Shown in pieces: positions 1-5,051 of a stretch of 5,051 nucleotides of DNA (positions within the stretch are counted from its first letter, which is position 1; each line of letters starts with the position of its first letter). The position numbers were made by a program, and so were the translations under genes. The notes below the pieces were generated by a model, which was not told the origin of the DNA, ran no database searches, and saw only the letters and a list, made by a program, of their open reading frames with translations. Origin of the DNA: Methanomicrobiales archaeon (lineage in GTDB: Archaea > Halobacteriota > Methanomicrobia > Methanomicrobiales > Methanoculleaceae); contig JAAZID010000121.1 of the NCBI GenBank assembly GCA_012510295.1, positions 1 to 5,051 of the forward strand. Direction: 5' to 3'.

Positions 1-1254
1 CTCGAGTACCTCAAGAACAACGAGATCGAGAACAACGCCGCGTACACCGCCTGGCTCCTGCGGGCAACCCGCGGGTTTGCCATCAAGGTTGTCAACCCTG
101 GCGGCACGGAGGCCTGGGGCTGGGGCCTGAACTGCGAGAGTATCCACGATCCGGTTCCCTACTTCGATATCACCCCGGCAAAGATCATAACAGGCCTCAT
201 CGAGACGAACGAGTTCCTGGGTCTCCCCCACTCGATGCACCTGCACTGCAACAACCTTGGAAACCCCGGGAACTACGTCGACGCCCTTGACTCGTTCAAG
301 CTCGCCGAGGGTTACACCGCGAAGAACGCCTTCGGCCGGGATCAGGTCATGCACGTAACCCACGTCCAGTTCTCCTCGTATGGCGGTGACTCCTGGAGGA
401 ACATCGACTCACAGGCGAAAGAGATCATGGACTACGTGAACGCACACGACAACATCACCATCGATATCGGGCAGGTGACCCTCGACGAGACCACGACCAT
501 GACCGCAGACGGACCGTTCGAGCACCAACTCCAGAGCCTCAACCACCTGAAATGGGCAAACACCGATGTCGAGCTCGAGACTGCGGCAGGCGTTGTGCCG
601 TATGTCTACAGCCCGAACGTCAAGGTCTCCACCATCCAGTGGGCTATCGGCCTGGAACTTGCGCTCTACTCAAGCGACCTGATGCGGACGTTCATCACCA
701 CCGACCACCCGAACGCCGGACCGTTCATCCGCTACCCGCGTGTCGTAAAGTGGCTGATGAGCAGGGCTGCGCGTGACGAGACCATGAAGACGTTCAAGTG
801 GCTCGACCGGACGATCGAATCCACGAACATCGACAGCATCGACCGCGAACTCACGCTCTACGAGATCGCGCAGATGACTCGTGCCGGGCCGGCAAAGGCG
901 CTCGGTATCAGCAACATCTACGGCGGACTTGCTCCCGGCATGGATGCCAATGTCGCCATCTACGCTCTCAACCCCGAGGATATGCCCTCCGATCCGGATA
1001 TGATCGAGAACGCATTCGCCCGGTGCGCATACCTCGTCAAGGACGGTATCACGACCGTCAAGGATGGCGAAGTCGTCGCGGAGCCCGCGAAGCGGACCGT
1101 CTGGGTCGACGTGAAGGTTCCGGAGAACGCACAGGTGCAGAGGGACATTTACGAACACTTCCTCAGGCACTACAGCGTGGGAATCGAGAACTACCAGCTC
1201 TTCGAGGCGCACCTCCACAACCCGAGGGTTATCGAGGTCGATTCGACACAGTAA
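1..1254 (+). CDS. fwdA: Formylmethanofuran dehydrogenase subunit A, 5'-truncated by the window edge
   Basis: This is the metal-dependent amidohydrolase-like subunit of formylmethanofuran dehydrogenase, which in the cytoplasm joins formate (made from CO2 at the Mo/W site of subunit B) to methanofuran, the first step of CO2-based methanogenesis. Reading frame 1 is open from base 1 to the TAA at 1252-1254, giving 417 residues; the family is about 570 long, so roughly 150 N-terminal residues, including the expected HxH metal-binding motif, lie outside. The ATG at 235 is internal, because family-like sequence continues upstream of it. Candidate binuclear-zinc ligands visible here, counted from base 1, are Lys29 (in GFAIKV), His80/His82 (in SMHLHCNNLG), His118/His121 (in MHVTHVQF) and Asp235 (in TTDHPNAGP); assigning them individually relies on recalled family structure. 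Subunit C follows 13 bases later in the same operon. I use the fwd symbol, but the Mo-type name fmdA is equally possible, since subunit A does not reveal the metal. Confidence 0.95.
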   Translation, partial: LEYLKNNEIENNAAYTAWLLRATRGFAIKVVNPGGTEAWGWGLNCESIHDPVPYFDITPAKIITGLIETNEFLGLPHSMHLHCNNLGNPGNYVDALDSFKLAEGYTAKNAFGRDQVMHVTHVQFSSYGGDSWRNIDSQAKEIMDYVNAHDNITIDIGQVTLDETTTMTADGPFEHQLQSLNHLKWANTDVELETAAGVVPYVYSPNVKVSTIQWAIGLELALYSSDLMRTFITTDHPNAGPFIRYPRVVKWLMSRAARDETMKTFKWLDRTIESTNIDSIDRELTLYEIAQMTRAGPAKALGISNIYGGLAPGMDANVAIYALNPEDMPSDPDMIENAFARCAYLVKDGITTVKDGEVVAEPAKRTVWVDVKVPENAQVQRDIYEHFLRHYSVGIENYQLFEAHLHNPRVIEVDSTQ

Positions 1255-1260
1255 GGTGAT
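1255..1260 (+). promoter_or_regulatory. Ribosome binding site that decides the fwdC start
   Basis: GGTGAT at 1255-1260 matches the complement of the 16S rRNA 3' end. It starts right after the fwdA stop codon and leaves 7 bases to the ATG at 1268. This favours 1268 over the upstream in-frame GTG (1256) and ATG (1259), which lie inside the site itself. Confidence 0.7.
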
Positions 1261-1267
1261 GAGAAGC

Positions 1268-2068
1268 ATGAAGACAGTAACTATCACCCTGGCAAACCCC
1301 CCCGAACTCTATCTCGAGGGACAGAATATCACTCCGGATAACTTTGCAGGCAAGAAAGCTGCCGAGATAGCCACTCTCGACGTCTGGGAGGGGAAGATGA
1401 AGGGCCCGCTCGGGAAATACTTCACCGTTGAGGGTGAAGGCGGAGCGACGGCCGCCGATACGAAGATCGTTCTCCGAGGAGACTGCACCCGCGTGAAGAG
1501 GATCGGGCAGCAGATGACCGCGGGCGAGATCGTCGTCGAGGGCAACGCCGATATGTACATCGGCGGCTGGATGAAGGGCGGAAAGATCCACGTGAAAGGA
1601 AACGTCGACTCGTTCTGCGGTATCGGGATGGAGGGCGGCGAACTGATCATCGACGGGAACGCCGGGCACCACCTGGGTTCATCACCCCGTGGCGAGTGGC
1701 GCGGCATGCAGGGCGGCCTGATCCGGGTCGCCGGGGATGCTGGCAATGATACGGCCACGTTCATCAACGGCGGAACCATCATCATCGGCGGCAACGCCGA
1801 TATCCACGTCTCCACCCACGGCGAGGGCGGCACCGTCATCATCAAGGGCGACGCCAAGGGCCGTGTCGGCGGACAGATGGTGAAAGGCGATATATTCGTC
1901 TACGGCACGATCGAGTACCCGCTCCCCGGGTTCCAGCTCGTCGGCGAGGTTGAGCAGGAGGTCGATGGTGCGACCGCTCTCTTTGCCCACTACATCGGGG
2001 ACCTCGGTGAACGCCACCCGGTCTCCAAGGGTAAGACGGTGTATGCAAACATCTACACCCGGCTCTAA
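1268..2068 (+). CDS. fwdC: Formylmethanofuran dehydrogenase subunit C
   Basis: Subunit C of formylmethanofuran dehydrogenase is related to the C-terminal domain of glutamate synthase large subunit (GXGXG family) and forms a right-handed beta helix that packs with subunits A and B. The 266-residue product has the usual family length. Residues 1-65 form a non-repetitive N-terminal section; from about 66 to 213 there are glycine-rich turns about every 18-20 residues, seen as GGWMKGGKIHVKGN, GIGMEGGELIIDGN, GMQGGLIRVAGD, FINGGTIIIGGN and HGEGGTVIIKGD. The tail (about 214-266) contains the aromatic stretch FAHYIGDLG and ends in YTRL. It has no catalytic metal site that I can see, in keeping with a structural role. 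Translation probably starts at ATG 1268, chosen from the ribosome binding site; an in-frame GTG at 1256 would add four residues. It lies 13 bases after fwdA, so the two are co-transcribed, and a T tract directly follows the stop. The Mo-type name fmdC is an equally valid alternative. Confidence 0.95.
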   Translation: MKTVTITLANPPELYLEGQNITPDNFAGKKAAEIATLDVWEGKMKGPLGKYFTVEGEGGATAADTKIVLRGDCTRVKRIGQQMTAGEIVVEGNADMYIGGWMKGGKIHVKGNVDSFCGIGMEGGELIIDGNAGHHLGSSPRGEWRGMQGGLIRVAGDAGNDTATFINGGTIIIGGNADIHVSTHGEGGTVIIKGDAKGRVGGQMVKGDIFVYGTIEYPLPGFQLVGEVEQEVDGATALFAHYIGDLGERHPVSKGKTVYANIYTRL

Positions 2069-2069
2069 C

Positions 2070-2079
2070 TTTTTTTATT
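2070..2079 (+). terminator. T-rich tract, probable archaeal terminator of the fwd operon
   Basis: Seven T residues followed by ATT begin two bases after the fwdC stop. Archaeal RNA polymerase commonly terminates at such T runs without needing a hairpin. In this GC-rich window it is the only AT-rich tract between genes. The same bases could also act as a TATA-like element for the downstream moeA genes, with transcription starting near 2098-2105; both readings are inference. Confidence 0.5.
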
Positions 2080-2113
2080 CCAGGCCTCCGGCCGGGAAAG
2101 GTACGTGTGATTC

Positions 2114-2132
2114 ACCGGGCAGGGTGCCCGGT
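2114..2132 (+). promoter_or_regulatory. Perfect inverted repeat (hairpin or operator) in front of the moeA pair
   Basis: ACCGGGCA at 2114-2121 and TGCCCGGT at 2125-2132 are perfect reverse complements separated by GGG, giving an 8-bp GC-rich stem with a three-base loop. It lies 23 bases before the moeA start codon. If transcription starts from the T-rich element at 2070-2079, the repeat would be in the short 5' leader. It could be an RNA hairpin affecting translation or a DNA site for a dimeric regulator. No known motif is recognised. A shorter inverted repeat, GGCC-TCC-GGCC, lies upstream at 2083-2093. Confidence 0.45.
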
Positions 2133-2141
2133 CAGGTGTTC

Positions 2142-2146
2142 AGGGG
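2142..2146 (+). promoter_or_regulatory. Weak ribosome binding site of the first moeA
   Basis: AGGGG at 2142-2146 lies 9 bases before ATG 2156. A better GGTG match (AGGTG, 2134-2138) is 17 bases away, too far for usual spacing, and abuts the inverted repeat. Confidence 0.35.
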
Positions 2147-2155
2147 TTCTACACT

Positions 2156-3364
2156 ATGACAGGATTTTTTCGTCTTATACCGGTGATCGAGGCTATCCAT
2201 ATCATCAACCGGATCTCTCAGGTCGTCGAGACTGAATCTGTGCCGCTGACCTCAGCGTATGGCCGCGTTCTCGCCGAGGATATCCAGGCCGATACCGATA
2301 TACCCGGCTTCGACCGCTCGGTCAAGGACGGGTTTGCAGTGCACTCCGCTGATACCGTCCGGGCATCGGAGGCGGCCCCGCTACCGCTCACAAAGGTAGG
2401 GCGGGTCGTCATGGGCCGGGGAGGAAGCGATCTCTTGATCGCCCCGGGCGAGTGCACCTACATACCGACCGGCGCCGTCCTCCCCGGGGGAGCGGATTCG
2501 GTCGTTATGCTTGAGTACTGTCAGGACCTCGGGGAGCTGGTCCTCGTGGGCCGGCAGGTCTCCCCGGGCGAGAACATCATACGCGCCGATGAGGATTACG
2601 CTCGCGGCGAGGGCGTGCTTGCGGCCGGGAGACTCCTGAAGATCCAGGATATCGGTGTGCTCGCAGCGGCCGGGGCCTCCCGGGTGGCGGTGAGGAAGAG
2701 ACCGGTCATCGGGATCATATCGACCGGCGTTGAACTGGTGCCGCCAGAAGAGACCCCGGATGCCGGTGAGGTCCGCGACGTCAACTCGTACATCTGCGGC
2801 GCGTTCGTCGAGGAGATGGGCGGCATTCCGCGGCACTACGATATCGTCAGGGACGACCCCGATGAACTTACAGCGCTCCTCTCCTCGGCGCTCGATGAGT
2901 GTGATGCGTTCCTGATCACCGGGGGGAGCTCGAAGGATGACCGGGACATAACGGCCGGCGTGATCGCCACGCTCGGGGAGATGTTTGCGCATGGACTCGC
3001 GCTCGCGCCCGGGAAACCGACGATCATCGGAAAGATCGGGCATGCCCCCGTCATCGGCATCCCCGGGCATCCGGCATCGACGAGGGTCGTTCTTGCGGTG
3101 CTCGCAGGACCCCTCCTGCAGTCGCTCACCGGCTGTACCGACCGCCGGGAGGCGAAGCAGAAGGCGATCCTCTCCCGGAGCATCCCTTCGGAGCGGGGGC
3201 GTGAGGAGTATGTCAGGGTCAAACTCCTCGGCGATGAGGCGGTGCCGCTCTTCGGGAAATCAGGTCTCTTAAACACCCTCGTGGAGAGCGACGGGTATAT
3301 CAGGATCCTCCAGGGGTGTGAGGGGCTTGAGGCCGGGAGCGAGGTGGACGTGACGCTATGGTGA
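2156..3364 (+). CDS. moeA: Molybdopterin molybdenumtransferase MoeA, first paralogue
   Basis: MoeA catalyses the last step of molybdenum (or tungsten) cofactor synthesis, inserting the oxyanion into adenylylated molybdopterin with loss of AMP. The 402-residue product has the normal length for a stand-alone MoeA. The order is N-terminal domains I/II (about 1-175), the MoaB/MogA-like domain III (about 180-320) and a C-terminal beta domain IV (about 330-402). Visible motifs are SVKDGFAV (Asp58, matching E. coli Asp59), GADSVVMLE (112-120), GENIIRADED (138-147, Asp147 matching Asp142), STGVEL (189-194, Glu193), TGGSSKDDRD (255-264), APGKP (284-288) and GIPGHP (301-306). It departs from the usual family by Lys for Met before DG, DED for GED, and KDD within the GG-S loop. 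The start fits the family pattern, with FxRLIPVIEAI directly following. It overlaps the second moeA by 7 bases and sits 87 bases after fwdC, which encodes part of a Mo/W enzyme. Its metal preference (Mo or W) cannot be read from the sequence. Confidence 0.93.
   Translation: MTGFFRLIPVIEAIHIINRISQVVETESVPLTSAYGRVLAEDIQADTDIPGFDRSVKDGFAVHSADTVRASEAAPLPLTKVGRVVMGRGGSDLLIAPGECTYIPTGAVLPGGADSVVMLEYCQDLGELVLVGRQVSPGENIIRADEDYARGEGVLAAGRLLKIQDIGVLAAAGASRVAVRKRPVIGIISTGVELVPPEETPDAGEVRDVNSYICGAFVEEMGGIPRHYDIVRDDPDELTALLSSALDECDAFLITGGSSKDDRDITAGVIATLGEMFAHGLALAPGKPTIIGKIGHAPVIGIPGHPASTRVVLAVLAGPLLQSLTGCTDRREAKQKAILSRSIPSERGREEYVRVKLLGDEAVPLFGKSGLLNTLVESDGYIRILQGCEGLEAGSEVDVTLW
3341..3346 (+). promoter_or_regulatory. 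Ribosome binding site of the second moeA, inside the first
   Basis: GAGGTG at 3341-3346, 11 bases before ATG 3358, is a good match to the archaeal anti-Shine-Dalgarno. It lies inside the 3' end of the first moeA, so translation of the two genes is probably coupled. It supports ATG 3358 as the start. Confidence 0.6.
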
Positions 3365-4617
3365 GGGAGCGCCTCCAGCTCAGGCCGCTCACCGGAGTCC
3401 GGGGTATGATGCGGGATCTCTTCCCGCGCCCGGACCGGACGATCCGGGTTCCCGTTGCATCGGCGACCGGCCGGGTAACGGTCACTCCCATTCACTCACC
3501 GCTGACGGTCCCAATGACCGATATCGCTGCACGGGATGGCTTTGCCGTCGTGAGCAGCGAGACACGCGGAGCAAGCGACAGAGACCCCGTCCCGCTCAAA
3601 AACCCCTGCCGGGTGAACACCGGAAACGCTATCCCGCCGGGCTACGACGCGGTCGTCATGATCGAAGATATCACCCGGAAAAATGGGGTCTGGTTCACCG
3701 GCGAGGCCGTAGCACCCGGGGAGCATATCCACCCCGCCGGGGAGGAGATCACGTGCGGAGACCTGATCCTCCCGACCGGGCACCTGATCCGCCCCTGCGA
3801 TATCGGTGCGCTCCTCTCTTACGGGGTCACCGCTCTCAATGTCCAGGCCGTGAAGGTCGGGCTTATACCGACGGGAAACGAGGTGATACCGGCAGGCAGG
3901 TGCCCGGGTCCGGGGCAGGTGAACGAGAGCAACACCGCGGTTGCTGCGGCGTGGTGTGGCGAGGCCGGCGCGACCTGCACCCGCTACTCCATCGTCCACG
4001 ACGATCCCGGACTGCTCCGGCAGGCGATCGCGAAGGGCATACAGGAAAACGACCTCCTCCTTATATCAGCCGGCTCTTCAGCGGGAACCCGGGACTTCAC
4101 CGCCAGCGTCATCGCCGATCTCGGCGAGGTTCTCGTGCACGGGATCGCCATGAAGCCCGGGAAGCCGGCGATCGTCGGGAGAATCGGGGGAAAACCGGTT
4201 ATCGGTATGCCGGGGTATCCGACCGCTGCCATGACGGTGGTGCGGGAACTCGCCCTCCCCCTGCTTGCAGGGTGGGGGTTCTACAGCCTGTACGGGGAGA
4301 GAGTCTCTGCCCGGCTCACAAGGACCATCCAGACCGATCCGGGTTTTGATGAGTATATCTTCCTCACAGTATCCCGCGCCGGCGATCACTGCACCGCCAC
4401 CCCCCTGCCCCGGGGGGCCGGGACGCAGATGTCGGTCGTGCGGGCAAACGCCTACCTGCACGTCCCGCCGGGCATCGACGATATCCACAAGGGGGCGGAG
4501 GTCGGGGTTCTTCTGACCGGACCGCGTGCGTTGATCGGGGAGTCACCCACAGTCCCGGGACTCGTGCCTGAGCACTCGGTGCAGGGGGCGGTGCTCCCGG
4601 CGAAAGGCGGCCCTTGA
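3358..4617 (+). CDS. Molybdopterin molybdenumtransferase MoeA, second paralogue (type often fused to a PBP domain, here unfused)
   Basis: This is a second MoeA-family protein of 419 residues, divergent from its neighbour. It has domains I/II (about 1-160), the MoaB/MogA-like domain III (about 165-305) and domain IV (about 315-388), then a tail of about 30 residues rich in Pro and Gly with no recognised motif. Motifs are ARDGFAV (Asp60), GYDAVVMIED (95-104), GEHIHPAGEE (121-130), PTGNEV (171-176, Glu175), GQVNESN (186-192), SAGSSAGTRD (237-246), KPGKP (266-270) and GMPGYPTAAM (283-292). SAGSSAG..D, KPGKP and GxPGYP recall the archaeal and clostridial MoeA type usually fused to a C-terminal periplasmic-binding-protein-like domain (total about 620-640 residues). 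That domain is absent: the frame stops at TGA 4615-4617 and a convergent gene follows. Glu130 replaces the Asp of the canonical GED motif. It starts inside the last codons of the first moeA (7-base overlap), so the pair is one operon. Its likely role is metal insertion into the pterin, or a specialised Mo/W variant of it. Confidence 0.88.
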   Translation: MVRERLQLRPLTGVRGMMRDLFPRPDRTIRVPVASATGRVTVTPIHSPLTVPMTDIAARDGFAVVSSETRGASDRDPVPLKNPCRVNTGNAIPPGYDAVVMIEDITRKNGVWFTGEAVAPGEHIHPAGEEITCGDLILPTGHLIRPCDIGALLSYGVTALNVQAVKVGLIPTGNEVIPAGRCPGPGQVNESNTAVAAAWCGEAGATCTRYSIVHDDPGLLRQAIAKGIQENDLLLISAGSSAGTRDFTASVIADLGEVLVHGIAMKPGKPAIVGRIGGKPVIGMPGYPTAAMTVVRELALPLLAGWGFYSLYGERVSARLTRTIQTDPGFDEYIFLTVSRAGDHCTATPLPRGAGTQMSVVRANAYLHVPPGIDDIHKGAEVGVLLTGPRALIGESPTVPGLVPEHSVQGAVLPAKGGP

Positions 4618-4634
4618 AGCTACTAATCTCCCCA

Positions 4635-5051
4635 TCACCCGCAGGTCTCCATAAGTGCCCTGATATGGGCCTTGAGGTCGGAGAACCTCTCCCGGTACTC
4701 CTGCGCGAGGAGGAACATCCTGGCAGCATCGCCCATCCCGCGGTGGAGGTCCAGGAGGTGGCGGTACTCCCGGGGAACCGGATACCGGAAGTTCCGTGAG
4801 GCAACGGTGGAGCCATCGACGGAGAAGCCGATGAGATGGGCGAGGCGGTCGAGGGAGAGGGGTTGCTTCATACCGAAACTCCGCCGGATCTCCCGCTGGA
4901 GGTCGATGAGGGCACACCCGTCGAGCGAGACCTCAGCGGTGCGAAAGGCCTTCCGCTCCATATGCGCCGCAAAGACGACTATCCTGGTGATCTCTCCTGT
5001 CGAGAGGAGCGAGTCCATGAAGGAACGGAGGTCTGCAGACGCGCACCGGGC
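4635..5051 (-). CDS. Unrecognised protein, C-terminal part, truncated by the window edge
   Basis: The minus strand is open from the right edge (5051) down to the TGA at 4635-4637, encoding at least 138 residues. An ATG at 5018 exists but has no ribosome binding site before it, and the frame continues upstream to the edge, so the true start is probably outside. I do not recognise the family. The visible part has a strand-like segment (EITRIVVFAAHME), a charged, Leu-containing middle (LIDLQREIRRSFGM), a motif-like GSTVASRNFRYPVPREY, and a probable amphipathic C-terminal helix (residues around RMFLLAQEYRERFSDLKAHIRALME) ending in ETCG. There is no membrane segment and no obvious metal-binding cluster in this part. 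It is GC-rich like its neighbours, with no sign of foreign origin. It converges on the second moeA with a 17-base gap, so it is not in that operon. A real gene is supported by the sensible composition and by the frame staying open for 417 bases to the edge. Confidence 0.65.
   Translation of the reverse strand, partial: ARCASADLRSFMDSLLSTGEITRIVVFAAHMERKAFRTAEVSLDGCALIDLQREIRRSFGMKQPLSLDRLAHLIGFSVDGSTVASRNFRYPVPREYRHLLDLHRGMGDAARMFLLAQEYRERFSDLKAHIRALMETCG

Noticed and set aside
235..1254. Reading ATG 235 as the start of a complete 339-residue gene
   Set aside because: The same frame is open to base 1 and encodes family-like subunit A sequence (for example GFAIKVVNPGG) before this Met, so it is an internal codon of a truncated gene.
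1256..1267. GTG 1256 or ATG 1259 as the fwdC start
   Set aside because: They fall within the GGTGAT ribosome binding site that is correctly spaced for ATG 1268, and the N-terminal residues they add look non-native.
670..1287. Long minus-strand open frame opposite fwdA, and similar frames at 1229-1672, 2381-3070, 2836-3495 and 3496-3999
   Set aside because: They lie opposite clearly recognisable genes and have the Arg/Pro/Asp/Val-rich composition expected of shadows in GC-rich DNA.
1460..1910. Possible DNA tandem repeat within fwdC
   Set aside because: The periodicity is at the protein level (beta-helix turns) with diverged codons; it reflects the fold rather than a DNA repeat.
2069..2155. 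A molybdenum-cofactor riboswitch in front of moeA
   Set aside because: The gap is only 87 bases and holds simple hairpins; the known Moco element is larger with several helices, and I see no such architecture.
5018..5051. ATG 5018 (minus strand) as the true start of the unrecognised gene
   Set aside because: There is no ribosome binding site before it and the frame stays open to the window edge, so truncation by the edge is more likely.
1..5051. CRISPR arrays, tRNA or rRNA genes, insertion sequences or attachment sites
   Set aside because: I looked for direct repeats with spacers, clover-leaf-like segments, transposase motifs and terminal inverted repeats, and saw none; nearly all bases are accounted for by coding sequence.

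Overview
The window looks like chromosomal DNA from a GC-rich methanogenic archaeon, most plausibly of the order Methanomicrobiales (a Methanoculleus-like organism). The evidence is the presence of formylmethanofuran dehydrogenase genes (first step of methanogenesis from CO2), strongly GC-rich codon use, GGTG-type ribosome binding sites and a T-rich intergenic tract of archaeal style. The genus is an inference from overall resemblance, not a database result.

Layout: (1) 1-1254, plus strand, the C-terminal three quarters of the formylmethanofuran dehydrogenase subunit A gene (fwdA/fmdA), cut by the left edge. (2) 1268-2068, plus strand, complete subunit C gene (fwdC/fmdC), 13 bases downstream and clearly in the same operon. 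(3) 2069-2155, an 87-base gap with a T tract directly after the fwdC stop and a perfect 8-bp inverted repeat, probably the end of one transcript and the control region of the next. (4) 2156-3364 and 3358-4617, plus strand, two divergent paralogues of the molybdopterin molybdenumtransferase MoeA that overlap by 7 bases. (5) 4635-5051, minus strand, the C-terminal end of an unrecognised gene converging on moeA with a 17-base gap and running off the right edge.

How the genes fit together: formylmethanofuran dehydrogenase is a molybdenum or tungsten enzyme with a pterin cofactor in subunit B (not in this window). Subunit A carries the amidohydrolase-type site that condenses formate with methanofuran, and subunit C is a beta-helix subunit. 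MoeA proteins insert the metal into the pterin, so the two moeA genes plausibly supply the cofactor for the enzyme encoded just upstream. The presence of two different MoeA types side by side suggests some division of labour (for example Mo versus W), but the sequence alone does not show which does what.

This is mostly a recognisable methanogenesis and cofactor region. I do not see a clearly new system. The points most worth a second look are the hairpin in front of the first moeA, the altered active-site motifs of both MoeA proteins, and the unidentified convergent gene.
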